Assembly (NCBI GenBank): GCA_017406985.1
Contig: JAFQXL010000004.1
Coordinates: 371,708 to 435,707 of the forward strand
Direction: 5' to 3'
DNA length: 64,000 nucleotides
DNA from: Candidatus Saccharimonadota bacterium
GTDB taxonomy: Bacteria; Patescibacteriota; Saccharimonadia; Saccharimonadales; Saccharimonadaceae
In this document: positions 34,573 to 42,918 of the stretch, in pieces
Layout of the letters: each line of letters opens with the position of its first letter
Numbering within the stretch: position 1 is the stretch's first letter
The notes under the pieces: model-generated
What the model was told of the DNA's origin: nothing
The model's input: the letters and a program-made list of their open reading frames with translations, nothing else
Databases searched by the model: none
Translations under genes and position numbers: made by a program

Positions 34573-35379
34573 ATGAATATTTTTGAGACAATTGTTTTAG
34601 GTTTAACACAAGGATTAACAGAATTTATTCCGGTTTCTTCATCCGGACATCTTGAGCTAGTTCAAAGGTTCTTAGGCGGAGGGCGCGCGGAAGACTTTCA
34701 TCTATTTTTAGAGTTAATTAATTTCGGAACTTTAATTGCACTCTTAATTTATTATCGAAAGAGAATTTTAAAGATTTTACACGACGTTTTTGTAAAACGC
34801 GACTTACACATGGCGATAAACCTGCTTTTAACGTCGATTCCGGCGGGGATTATCGGGATTTTACTCTCGAAGTTTATTGAAAGTAACGGATTTTTTGCGT
34901 CGATGTATACAATTGGAATTGCGATGGGGGTAGTTGGACTTTTAATGATTTTTATCGAAAAGCTACCGCATCTATCGGAGGTTAAATCCGAAGAGAAGCT
35001 AAGCCATAAGCGAGCGTTTTTAATCGGTCTCGCGCAGACTTTCGCGTTAATTCCGGGAGTTTCGAGGAGCGGCTCGACGATTATTGCGGGGCGCATCATG
35101 GGGATGGACTCAAAAGCGAGCGCGAATTATTCGTTCATGGCGTCGATTCCGATTATGATCGGGGTTTGTTTAAAGTCGGTTCTGTCTTCGTCCTCTCGAG
35201 CTTATATCGGGGCGAATTTCGGAATGTTATTATTGTCTAATATCGTCGCGTTCGTTTCTGGAATGCTTGCGCTTACGTTTGTAATTAAGTTCTTAGAGAA
35301 GAAGGGCGCGCTTTCGGCGTTCGGCTATTATCGCGTAATCTTATCGCTTATAATTCTGATTTTTATGTTGCTTAGATAA
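34573..35379 (+). CDS. uppP: Undecaprenyl-diphosphatase (BacA/UppP)
   Basis: 268 residues from the ATG at 34573; ten upstream codons in frame overlap the promoter and are excluded. The two catalytic motifs are intact: GLTEFIPVSSSGHL and PGVSRSGSTIIAGR. About eight membrane helices. It recycles undecaprenyl pyrophosphate, the carrier for both peptidoglycan and the Wzx/Wzy polysaccharide encoded in this window, and is associated with bacitracin resistance. Confidence 0.96.
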   Translation: MNIFETIVLGLTQGLTEFIPVSSSGHLELVQRFLGGGRAEDFHLFLELINFGTLIALLIYYRKRILKILHDVFVKRDLHMAINLLLTSIPAGIIGILLSKFIESNGFFASMYTIGIAMGVVGLLMIFIEKLPHLSEVKSEEKLSHKRAFLIGLAQTFALIPGVSRSGSTIIAGRIMGMDSKASANYSFMASIPIMIGVCLKSVLSSSSRAYIGANFGMLLLSNIVAFVSGMLALTFVIKFLEKKGALSAFGYYRVILSLIILIFMLLR

Positions 35380-35426
35380 GTTTTTTCGGCACGATTTTCA
35401 GTATTATCATAATCGTAGCCGTTATA

Positions 35427-35642
35427 ATGATTTCTAAAATTAACGCACTCTATTCGCAGATTATGTATATCTTTACGGCGACATGGGCGATTTCGGACCA
35501 ACTGCTTGTTACTTATAATAAGTATGGGCGGACGGAAGCGGCGCTTAAGCTCGCAGACTGGCGCGATTTCTCAAAAAGTATAACCGACGAAAGAAAATGG
35601 ATTTTTTCTACCACACACAAAGTAGAAGCCCCCTCGGATTAG
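35427..35642 (+). CDS. 71-residue protein of unknown function
   Basis: Reading frame MISKINALYSQIMYIFTATWAISDQ... ending at a TAG that forms the left shoulder of a terminator hairpin. The start is uncertain: the ATG at 35427 overlaps a TATAAT box (35423-35428), so translation may begin at the ATG at 35463. No family recognised. The terminator placed at its stop favours a real gene. Confidence 0.5.
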   Translation: MISKINALYSQIMYIFTATWAISDQLLVTYNKYGRTEAALKLADWRDFSKSITDERKWIFSTTHKVEAPSD

Positions 35643-35648
35643 AGGGGG
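35629..35648. terminator. Terminator between two convergent stop codons
   Basis: CCCCCTC (35629-35635) pairs with GAGGGGG (35642-35648), loop of 6. It sits exactly between the stop at 35642 and the stop at 35649. The T-tract on the plus side is weak (TTATCTT). Confidence 0.7.
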
Positions 35649-36263
35649 TTATCTTATTATCGCGAGAGTTTCTTTTATCTCAAGAGATTTTTCGGGGTGG
35701 ACTTTTAGCCATTCGTCAACAGCTCTTGAAGAACCCGGGAGTTCGGGATTATTATAATCGTGAACGACGATAATTCCGTCTTTTGTCATACAGTTTTCGA
35801 CGAGTTTTAGGCTAGTTTTAATACTCTGATAGAGGTCGCCGTCTAGAAAAGCGAAACTGATTTTTTCCGGAACGTCATTTTCTTCGAGATTTTCGAAAAA
35901 GCCTTTTCTAATTCGCGGAACTTTTAAGCCCGCCTTTTTAAATTTTTCGACAACTTCGCGTTTCGTAACGAGAAGTTCTCCAGCTTTAAACTGGTCTCCG
36001 GCAGCGGAAGAATCTTCAGCGGTTTTTTCGGGTAAACCTTCGAAAGAATCGTAAATCCAGAGGAATTTTAGCGGCTTTTCGGGGTTTTCCCTACGATATT
36101 TTTCGAGACGACGTTCAAAGATTACGCTCGTATCACCCCGATAACAGCCGAACTCGACGATGTCTCCCTCGAGAGCTAGAGTTTTCTCGAGTAAATCAAG
36201 AAGAGCCTCGGTCTCCTTATCGGAGACCTGCTGAGGCTCTCTTTTTAAAACGGGCTTTCCCAT
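35649..36263 (-). CDS. TylF/MycF-type SAM-dependent O-methyltransferase
   Basis: 204 residues. GDIVEFGCYRGDTSVIF is the SAM-binding motif I; IYDSFEGLPEK, ISFAFLDGDLYQSIKTSLKLV and IIVVHDYNNPELPGSSRAVDEWL are signatures of the TylF/macrocin O-methyltransferase family. The Asp residues (LDGD, HDY) bind the metal and the sugar hydroxyl. A surface glycan is a plausible substrate. Its start overlaps the dnaK stop (TAATG), so it is transcribed with dnaK under heat-shock control, an unexpected pairing. Confidence 0.83.
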   Translation of the reverse strand: MGKPVLKREPQQVSDKETEALLDLLEKTLALEGDIVEFGCYRGDTSVIFERRLEKYRRENPEKPLKFLWIYDSFEGLPEKTAEDSSAAGDQFKAGELLVTKREVVEKFKKAGLKVPRIRKGFFENLEENDVPEKISFAFLDGDLYQSIKTSLKLVENCMTKDGIIVVHDYNNPELPGSSRAVDEWLKVHPEKSLEIKETLAIIR

Positions 36264-38155
36264 TATTTATCTACAACTTCGCCTTCGACTGCTTCATCGT
36301 CTTTCGAATCATTCGATTTTTTATCGTCGGAAGATTTGTCGTCTTTAGAAGCTTCTTGATACATCTTTGCGCCGATCGGCATAATCTTATCTTGAAGTTC
36401 TTTCGTCGCGGATTCTAACTTATCTTTATCTGCGCTTTCGTCCTTTAAGACTTCTTTTGCTTCTTCAACAGCTTTCTTGATGGTTTCTTTATCTTCGTCA
36501 GAAATCTTATCTTTATACTCATCCGGCATCTTTTCAGCCTGATAAACAGCATTTTCTAGGTGGTTTCTAAGGTCAATCGTTTCACGCTTTGCTTTATCTT
36601 CGTCGGCGTGCATCTCGGCTTCTTTTTGAGCCTTTTCGATGTCGTCTTTACTCATATTACCAGAGTTTTGAATCGTAATCGACTGTTCTTTCCCGGTTCC
36701 CTTATCTTTCGCGGTAACATTCAAGATACCGTTTGCATCGATATTAAAGGTAACCTCAATCTGTGGAACACCACGTGGAGCCGGAGCAATTCCGTCTAAG
36801 ATAAAGCGGCCGAGAGATTTATTATCGTTTGCGAATTCGCGTTCGCCCTGGAGAACGTGAATTTCGACCTGTGGCTGGTTATCGGAAGCGGTAGAGAAAA
36901 CCTCAGATTTAGAAGTCGGGATAGTTGTGTTACGGTCGATAAGCGGAGTTCGGACACCACCCATAGTTTCGATACCGAGGGTAAGCGGAGTGACGTCGAG
37001 AAGGAGAACATCTTTAACGTCGCCCTGAAGAACGCCACCTTGAATCGCCGCACCAACTGCGACAACCTCGTCCGGATTAACACCCTGCATCGGCTCTTTA
37101 CCGAAGATAGACTTGACTTTTTCGACGACCGCCGGCATGCGAGTCATACCGCCGACCATAACGATTTCGTCAATATCTTTTGCTTCGAGTTTAGCATCTT
37201 TAAGAGCTTTTTCAACCGGTTCGGCGAGGCGCTCTAAGAGAGGCTCAACAAGTTCTTCAAGTTTTGCACGAGTTAAAGTATATTCAAAGTGTTTTGGACC
37301 TTCAGCATCGGCCGAAAGGAATGGAAGGTTAATATCGGTCGAAGTTGCGCTTGATAGTTCCTTTTTCGCTTTTTCAGCTTCGTCCTTAACGCGCTGCATC
37401 GCGGCAGCATCGCTTTTAATATCAATTCCAGATTCTTTCTTAAACTCGTCGCAGAGGTAATTTACGATAATGTTATCGAAGTCTTCGCCGCCGAGGTGAG
37501 TATCGCCGTTAGTCGATTTTACTTCAAAGACACCGTCACCAATTTCGAGAATCGAAACATCGAAAGTACCGCCACCAAGATCGAAGACAACAATCTGTTC
37601 CTCGCCTTTTTTATCAAGACCATAAGCAAGAGCAGCGGCCGTCGGCTCGTTAATAATACGTTTTACTTCGAGACCGGCGATTTTACCGGCATCTTTTGTT
37701 GCCTGGCGCTGAGAATCGTCGAAATAAGCCGGAACGGTAATAATAGCTTCCGTGACTTTCTCGCCGAGGAAAGCTTCGGCATCGGCTTTAATCTTCGAGA
37801 GAACCATTGCAGAAATTTCTTCAGGAGTATATTCCTTTCCGTCCATTTTTACCGCAACAGCATTTCCCTTTTTAACGATTTCATAAGGCATAATATCGAG
37901 GTCGCGTTTAACCTCTTTATCCTCAAATTTACGGCCGATTAAACGTTTAATACCATAAATTGTGTTTTTCGGGTTCGTAACGCGCTGGCGCTGAGCAACT
38001 TTACCGACGAGGCGTTCGCCTTTTTTCGTAACGGCGATAACGCTCGGGGTAGTTCGGTCGCCTTCGGCGTTCGTGATTACCTCTGGTTTTCCAGCAACCA
38101 TATAAGCGAAAGCAGAGTTTGTTGTACCTAAATCGATACCAATAATTTTACTCAT
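36263..38155 (-). CDS. dnaK: Chaperone protein DnaK (Hsp70)
   Basis: 630 residues. The nucleotide-binding domain has [26 protein letters not shown] and [10 protein letters not shown]. The linker [19 protein letters not shown] leads to the substrate domain and a helical lid. The C-terminus is acidic and ends EGEVVDK, close to the usual EEV-like ending. It folds proteins together with DnaJ (21732-22667). GrpE is not in the window. The promoter carries several HrcA-type half-sites. Confidence 0.98.
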   Translation of the reverse strand: MSKIIGIDLGTTNSAFAYMVAGKPEVITNAEGDRTTPSVIAVTKKGERLVGKVAQRQRVTNPKNTIYGIKRLIGRKFEDKEVKRDLDIMPYEIVKKGNAVAVKMDGKEYTPEEISAMVLSKIKADAEAFLGEKVTEAIITVPAYFDDSQRQATKDAGKIAGLEVKRIINEPTAAALAYGLDKKGEEQIVVFDLGGGTFDVSILEIGDGVFEVKSTNGDTHLGGEDFDNIIVNYLCDEFKKESGIDIKSDAAAMQRVKDEAEKAKKELSSATSTDINLPFLSADAEGPKHFEYTLTRAKLEELVEPLLERLAEPVEKALKDAKLEAKDIDEIVMVGGMTRMPAVVEKVKSIFGKEPMQGVNPDEVVAVGAAIQGGVLQGDVKDVLLLDVTPLTLGIETMGGVRTPLIDRNTTIPTSKSEVFSTASDNQPQVEIHVLQGEREFANDNKSLGRFILDGIAPAPRGVPQIEVTFNIDANGILNVTAKDKGTGKEQSITIQNSGNMSKDDIEKAQKEAEMHADEDKAKRETIDLRNHLENAVYQAEKMPDEYKDKISDEDKETIKKAVEEAKEVLKDESADKDKLESATKELQDKIMPIGAKMYQEASKDDKSSDDKKSNDSKDDEAVEGEVVDK

Positions 38156-38172
38156 AATTTATTCCTTTCTTT

Positions 38173-38199
38173 TTAGCACTCGTTATATTCAACTGCTAA
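38173..38199 (-). promoter_or_regulatory. Degenerate second CIRCE in the dnaK leader
   Basis: TTAGCACTC (38173-38181, exact), nine bases, AACTGCTAA (38191-38199, 7 of 9). Correct spacing and 20 bp downstream of the -10 box, inside the leader. Confidence 0.6.
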
Positions 38200-38210
38200 T
38201 TCTTACCTCT

Positions 38211-38248
38211 ATTATAGCGCGTTAGCACTCGGCTGTCAAGAGTGCCAA
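38211..38248 (-). promoter_or_regulatory. dnaK promoter overlapped by CIRCE
   Basis: On the minus strand TTGACA (38234-38239), 17 bp, TATAAT (38211-38216): full consensus. TTAGCACTC (38222-38230), nine bases, GAGTGCCAA (38240-38248) is a CIRCE with one changed base and covers the region between the two boxes. Confidence 0.95.
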
Positions 38249-38254
38249 CTAACG

Positions 38255-38297
38255 TTGGCACTCTTGGAACGTCCCAAGGGGTAAACAAGAGTGCTAA
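38255..38297. promoter_or_regulatory. Two extra CIRCE half-sites upstream of dnaK
   Basis: TTGGCACTC (38255-38263) and GAGTGCTAA (38289-38297) are properly opposed but 25 bp apart instead of 9. The first also forms a mirror pair with the GAGTGCCAA of the main CIRCE, six bases away. The second overlaps the stop codon of the neighbouring gene. Confidence 0.6.
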
Positions 38298-38866
38298 TTT
38301 GAAAGCGGAATAGCAGTGATAATTCCGGCGCCGAGAGCGCCAATAATGTCCCACATTGTATCGTCGATTCCGTCGGCGATTAGAGTTTGCATGTGTCCGC
38401 CCATAATCTTATCATAGAGAAACTCATAACACTCCCACCCCGCTGCCGTTAAAGCGACGAACGAGACGATAAAGAGACCGGAAAAGAGAGGATTAACTTT
38501 CTTAAAGTTTCGGCCTAAAATCTCTTTCGCAACAAAGGCGCCGAGCACGCCAGAGAGAGTATGAGCGATTTTATCAAAACAAGGACTTCCGAAAATATAC
38601 CAAGTTTTATAGAGGTCGAAATCAATTCCCATAACCATCGCCAAACCAATAAACAGGACATAAGCGATTTGGAGGCGGACAGAGGTTTTAAGACCGATTT
38701 TTTCAAAGATGTCCGGAATAAAAGGCAGGATAATCGTCACGAGATAACTCATTGTTTTAGGCCAAGTCTCGGGAGCGACAAAGTGAGCGATAAAGAGGCC
38801 GAGACCGAAAGCTGAAACAATAATTTTTAAGACTAGATTAAGTTTCTTCAAGACATCTTTCTTCAT
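38294..38866 (-). CDS. YjdF-like (DUF2238) membrane protein
   Basis: 190 residues, about six membrane helices. FDKIAHTLSGVLGAFVAKEIL, WECYEFLYDKIMG and DGIDDTMWDIIGALGAG carry the polar His, Glu and Asp residues characteristic of the COG3647/YjdF membrane family. Function unknown. A TAAGAT box (38873-38878) stands exactly 6 nt before the ATG, so its transcript is probably leaderless. Its stop codon is part of an outlying HrcA half-site. Confidence 0.72.
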   Translation of the reverse strand: MKKDVLKKLNLVLKIIVSAFGLGLFIAHFVAPETWPKTMSYLVTIILPFIPDIFEKIGLKTSVRLQIAYVLFIGLAMVMGIDFDLYKTWYIFGSPCFDKIAHTLSGVLGAFVAKEILGRNFKKVNPLFSGLFIVSFVALTAAGWECYEFLYDKIMGGHMQTLIADGIDDTMWDIIGALGAGIITAIPLSN

Positions 38867-38870
38867 ACTT

Positions 38871-40352
38871 TTATCTTATCATATTTTTAACTTTAGAGAT
38901 AGTACCTCTGAAGAGCTTCATAATCTCCTTTCTAAATTGGAAAACGAGAAAACCGAGACCGGCGAGGACAACGAGAATAACGGCGCCGAGCGCGACAAAA
39001 TTCGTCTGTTTCTCGCTTCCGAGCTCCGGAACCTCAAAAGCGTTAGAAGCGCCAGAGTTCTCTTTAACTTTATTACAGCGGTTTGTATCTGGATTCAGTT
39101 CATAACCCTCGTTACAAATCTTCTCAGTAGTCGCTTCGCCGGTAGCGGGATCATAGGTCGTAACGGTTTTTCCGGTCGTCCCCTCGGAGACAGTTTGAAG
39201 ATTTTTACAACGATTCGTTTTTGGATTTAAAAACTTTCCCTCGGGACAGGTTTTTGTCGTCGAGCTAGAGTTACTTGAAGAGGAAGAGCTAGAGCCGCTA
39301 GAGGTCGTCGTTTCCTCTTTATTTTTATTACAACGGTTAGTTTCTTCGTTTAAATAATAACCCTCGTTGCAGATTTTAATAGTTGTCCCCTCTCCAGTTT
39401 CGGGATCGTAGGTTGTAATAGTCTTCCCTGTTACCCCTTCTGAGACCGTCTGGAGGTTCTTGCAGCGATTTGTCTTCGGATTTAGGAATTTCCCCTCTGG
39501 ACAAGTTTTAGTCGTCTCGGAGTCGCTAGAGTCCTCAGAATCGGTATTTTCAGGGTTTTCTTCCGGAGAAGTTTCGGTCGTAAGCCGGATTAGGTTTGAA
39601 GAAACATTAGAAACCGCCGAAATAGTAGAATAGACCGCTTTTCCGGCAGATTTTTTCGAGGCGGGATCGTCCGAGCCTTTTGTCCCAATTTTAGCACATT
39701 TTAGGGTTCTAAGGTCGAGCGTCCAGCCAGCTTCGCAATCTTTATATTTCCCGTGATTATTAATTACACAGTTCCCTGTTTTCTGGTTAATAATATGTCC
39801 GAATTCACAAACAATCCGTTTACAGACATTCGAGGCGTCTTGAACCTTATAGCCGAAAGGACATTCAATCTTTTTACAGGTATTAGTCGCGGACTGGTAA
39901 GCATAACCGATATTACAAGTTTTAACCTTATTACAGCGGTCGGTCGAGTTATTATACCAATAGCCCGATTTACAGGTTTTAAAAGTTGAAGTTTCTCCGG
40001 TCGCGGGATTCCAGACCGTAGTCGTTATCGTCGTCGAAGTTTCAGTAACGGTTTGGAGCTTTTTACAGCGGTTCGTCGCGGGATTTATCGCGTAGCCGGC
40101 TTCGCAGGTTTTAGTCGTAGTCTGTTTCGCGAGCGTAACCGTTTTTAAAGCGGACAAGGCAGAGGTCGAGGAACCGCCAGAACCAACTGTAGCGGTTCCA
40201 CTTACTCCGTTGCTTGCGGCTAAAGTACTCCCACTCCCGACAGCGGTATTAAGAGACTTGTTATCATTCCCTGAAGTCGGGGTTGTGGGCGTGGTAATAC
40301 CCGGCGAAAGACCGAGCAGAAGCGTTAGAAAAACTGATAATATTTTTGTCAT
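38871..40352 (-). CDS. Surface protein with ten C-x2-G-x9-C repeats and a C-terminal membrane anchor
   Basis: 493 residues. A signal peptide (KILSVFLTLLLGLSPGIT) is followed by a Ser/Gly-rich stretch, then ten 14-residue units of the form CxxGxxxxxxxxxC (e.g. CPEGKFLNPKTNRC twice, CNEGYELNPDTNRC). A longer block containing GKT(I/V)TTYDP occurs twice almost unchanged. Near the end come a hydrophobic helix (NFVALGAVILVVLAGLGFLVF) and a basic tail. Each unit probably makes one disulfide, like small EGF-like modules. It is likely a cell-surface stalk or adhesin. No family recognised. Confidence 0.8.
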   Translation of the reverse strand: MTKILSVFLTLLLGLSPGITTPTTPTSGNDNKSLNTAVGSGSTLAASNGVSGTATVGSGGSSTSALSALKTVTLAKQTTTKTCEAGYAINPATNRCKKLQTVTETSTTITTTVWNPATGETSTFKTCKSGYWYNNSTDRCNKVKTCNIGYAYQSATNTCKKIECPFGYKVQDASNVCKRIVCEFGHIINQKTGNCVINNHGKYKDCEAGWTLDLRTLKCAKIGTKGSDDPASKKSAGKAVYSTISAVSNVSSNLIRLTTETSPEENPENTDSEDSSDSETTKTCPEGKFLNPKTNRCKNLQTVSEGVTGKTITTYDPETGEGTTIKICNEGYYLNEETNRCNKNKEETTTSSGSSSSSSSNSSSTTKTCPEGKFLNPKTNRCKNLQTVSEGTTGKTVTTYDPATGEATTEKICNEGYELNPDTNRCNKVKENSGASNAFEVPELGSEKQTNFVALGAVILVVLAGLGFLVFQFRKEIMKLFRGTISKVKNMIR

Positions 40353-40516
40353 AGGTAAAACCTCCTTTTATGTTAATGTGGGCGGGACTATACTCCGATT
40401 TTTTTCAAAGTCAAGCGCTAGCGTTTTATTTTTATGATTTAACAGAGGTAAAATTTTTAAACATAAGCGAAGCATAAGAGGTTTAAAAATAAGCTTAAGT
40501 GTGTTAAAATGTAAAT

Positions 40517-41227
40517 ATGGAAGGTCTTACCCCTGTTAATTTGGTGCAATTCGGGACAATTTTGCTCGCTGCGCTAGTTCACGCTTCCCTTCAACTCGGG
40601 CTCGGGGCATTGCTTTTGCTTTATCATGCGAGCCTCGGAAAACACATTAAAAAGAAGACAAAACAGCTCGCTTCGAATTATATTTTAGGTGTAACGCTTC
40701 TAACGGTTTTAATAGTTTCGACGGCGGCGTTTATAATCGGGACGATTACTTCGAGTTCACTCTCGGTCGAGGCGCTCGCGATTATCGTCGGGATTCTGCT
40801 TATGCTTGCTATTATAATTTGGTTTTTCTACTATAGGACTAGGAGGTCGACCGAGCTATGGCTTCCTAAGTCGGTTGCGAGGTATATCGGGACACGCGCG
40901 AAATTGACAGAGAGTAATACGGAGGCGTTTTCGCTCGGGATGCTCTCGAGTTTAGCGGAAATACCGTTTTCGATAGTCTTAATGATTCTGGCAGGAAATT
41001 CAATTTTAGGGCTACCGATAAACTTACAGATTTTCGCGGTTCTTCTCTATACTTTTATCGCAATCTTACCGCTTTTTATCCTTCGTTTCTCGATTCGCCG
41101 AGGGAACACGGTTGTTGATGTTCAAAAATGGAGAATGAAAAATAAGGAATTTCTAAAAGTTATGACGGGAGTCGGGTTTATGACTTTAGCGCTATTTATA
41201 ATCGGATTTAGGATTTTAGGAGGGTAA
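40517..41227 (+). CDS. Polytopic membrane protein of unknown function
   Basis: 236 residues with about six membrane helices; a Lys-rich cytoplasmic loop (KHIKKKTKQLASN) follows the first helix pair. The N-terminal VHASLQLGLGALLLLYHASLG is distinctive, but I recognise no family. TG-T-TAAAAT (40505-40510) stands exactly 6 nt before the ATG. It starts an operon with the small protein, flavoprotein and mannosyltransferase genes that follow; its stop and the next ATG touch (TAAATG). Confidence 0.75.
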   Translation: MEGLTPVNLVQFGTILLAALVHASLQLGLGALLLLYHASLGKHIKKKTKQLASNYILGVTLLTVLIVSTAAFIIGTITSSSLSVEALAIIVGILLMLAIIIWFFYYRTRRSTELWLPKSVARYIGTRAKLTESNTEAFSLGMLSSLAEIPFSIVLMILAGNSILGLPINLQIFAVLLYTFIAILPLFILRFSIRRGNTVVDVQKWRMKNKEFLKVMTGVGFMTLALFIIGFRILGG

Positions 41228-41473
41228 ATGGGGATAGCGAAATTGTCGAAGAAAAAACTCCACGACGAAATCATAAGGGAGGCGAAAGTTCTCGGGATAC
41301 ACTCCGGAACAAGCGAAATAATCGCAGATAAAGTAGTTCTTAAAATCATGAAATGGCGAGAGGGGCGGTCAATGATAACAGAGGAAGATTTAAATGAACG
41401 ACTAGCGAAAGAACTCGCGAAATATAATGAAGATTTAGCATATCTATTTAAAAGTAAAGACAAGATAATCTAG
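41228..41473 (+). CDS. 81-residue helical protein, ATP-cone-like
   Basis: Starts at the ATG directly after the previous stop. The sequence EIIREAKVLGIHSGTSEIIADKVVLKIMKWREGRSMITEEDLNERLAKELAKYNEDLAYLFK resembles the second half of an ATP-cone domain (regulatory domain of ribonucleotide reductases and NrdR). It is short and the N-terminal basic motif is weak, so this is a tentative resemblance. Its position in the flavoprotein operon suggests a role linked to that enzyme. Confidence 0.6.
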   Translation: MGIAKLSKKKLHDEIIREAKVLGIHSGTSEIIADKVVLKIMKWREGRSMITEEDLNERLAKELAKYNEDLAYLFKSKDKII

Positions 41474-41481
41474 GAGGTAAA

Positions 41482-42918
41482 ATGGCAGGAAAAAAATTTG
41501 ATTATGACTTAGTAGTAATCGGGAGCGGGGCGGCCGGCGGAACGGCGGCTTTAATGGCGGCGGGGGCAGGACTTTCGACCGCGCTAGTCGAAGCGGGAGC
41601 TTGGGGTGGGACAAATATAAACCGCCGAGATATTCCTTATGCGGCGGCGTCTCATTTCTCGCAGACCTTCTTTTCGGCAATCGAAGCGTCGAAATTCGGG
41701 CTTTCTTCGACTTCTCTAAAATATAATTATCCATCGGTTTTAAACTGGAACTTAGTTGCGCAGAAACGCGCGGGCGCCGGTTCGAAGAAAGAATTTGAGG
41801 CGGCGGGAGTTAAATGTATCTCGGGATTTGCGCAATTTATTTCTCCGAACGAGATTTCGGTCGGAAACAACAATAATATTACGGCAAAGAAATTTATTAT
41901 CGCGACAGGAGCGACGCCGATTGATCCAGGAATTACTGGCTCTTCTGAGGCAGAGTGTCTACTTCCGGAAGAAGTCTTTACTCTTCGAAGAGTTCCAAAA
42001 GTTGTAATGGTTGTCGGAGGTGGCTCGACAGGATGTGAAGTTGCGGAATATTTAGCGGAGATGGGCTCGAAAGTTCTTTTGACCGAGATTTCAGAGAGAC
42101 TACTTCCAAAAGAAGATCCGGAAGCTGGAGAGGTAATCGAGAAAAGATTTAGTAAGGCGCTCGGGATTAAAGTTTTAACTTCTTCGCGCGTCGTCGCGAC
42201 AGTTAAAGCCGGAAAAGAAACTTTACCGAACGGACGAAAAACCGAGGTAACGAAAGTTTCGTTTATGCGCGGAGGACAAGAAAAGTCAGTTAAAGTCGAG
42301 GCGGTAGTTATCGCGACAGGAAGCGAACCGGCGGTAGATTTAGGACTCTCAAACGCAGAAGTTCAGTTCTCTTCGCGCGGAATTAAAGTTAATGCGACGA
42401 TGCAAACTTCGGCGAAACATATTTATGCGGTCGGGGACGTTGCGGACGCTACACCAGAGAAACATTCTTATGTTGTAGAGATTTCTTCGACGGAAAAAGC
42501 GAGCTATGAAGCGGCGATTGCGGCGTCAAATATCGTAAATAAAGCGAAAGGAACAGTAGATTATCGCGGGTTTGTCCGAATGACCGACACTTTCCCGAAA
42601 GTTGCTTCGACAGGATTAACTGAAGACGAATGTATCGCTCGCGATTTAAGATATACTCAGACGCTCGTTCCGATTTCTTCAGTTTCGGCGTCCAACACGC
42701 AAGAATATCAAGACGGTTTCGTTAAGTTAATTACAAATAGAGAACACAAAATTATCGGGGCGACGATTGTTGCGCCGAACGCAGACCTCTTAATTCAAGA
42801 AATAGTTATCGCTATGAAAGCGGATTTGAAGTTAATCGATATTGCTTCGACACCACATATTGCGCTCGGATGGGGGGAAGCAGTAAGGGTTGCGGCAAGG
42901 CGTGCGTCGAGAGGATAA
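41482..42918 (+). CDS. Flavoprotein of the disulfide-reductase family lacking the redox cysteines
   Basis: 478 residues, the normal length of dihydrolipoamide dehydrogenase/mercuric reductase. The FAD motif VVIGSGAAGGTAAL, the NAD(P) motif VMVVGGGSTGCEVAEYLAEMGSKVLL and the second FAD site IYAVGDVAD are intact. The active-site loop, normally GGTCxxxxC, reads GGTNINRRD: Asn45 and Asp50 replace both cysteines. The C-terminal His-Pro pair is also gone (HIALGWGEAVRV). It can bind FAD and NAD(P)H but cannot reduce disulfides in the usual way. An AGGAGG site precedes the start, and the gene overlaps the mannosyltransferase gene. Confidence 0.88.
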   Translation: MAGKKFDYDLVVIGSGAAGGTAALMAAGAGLSTALVEAGAWGGTNINRRDIPYAAASHFSQTFFSAIEASKFGLSSTSLKYNYPSVLNWNLVAQKRAGAGSKKEFEAAGVKCISGFAQFISPNEISVGNNNNITAKKFIIATGATPIDPGITGSSEAECLLPEEVFTLRRVPKVVMVVGGGSTGCEVAEYLAEMGSKVLLTEISERLLPKEDPEAGEVIEKRFSKALGIKVLTSSRVVATVKAGKETLPNGRKTEVTKVSFMRGGQEKSVKVEAVVIATGSEPAVDLGLSNAEVQFSSRGIKVNATMQTSAKHIYAVGDVADATPEKHSYVVEISSTEKASYEAAIAASNIVNKAKGTVDYRGFVRMTDTFPKVASTGLTEDECIARDLRYTQTLVPISSVSASNTQEYQDGFVKLITNREHKIIGATIVAPNADLLIQEIVIAMKADLKLIDIASTPHIALGWGEAVRVAARRASRG

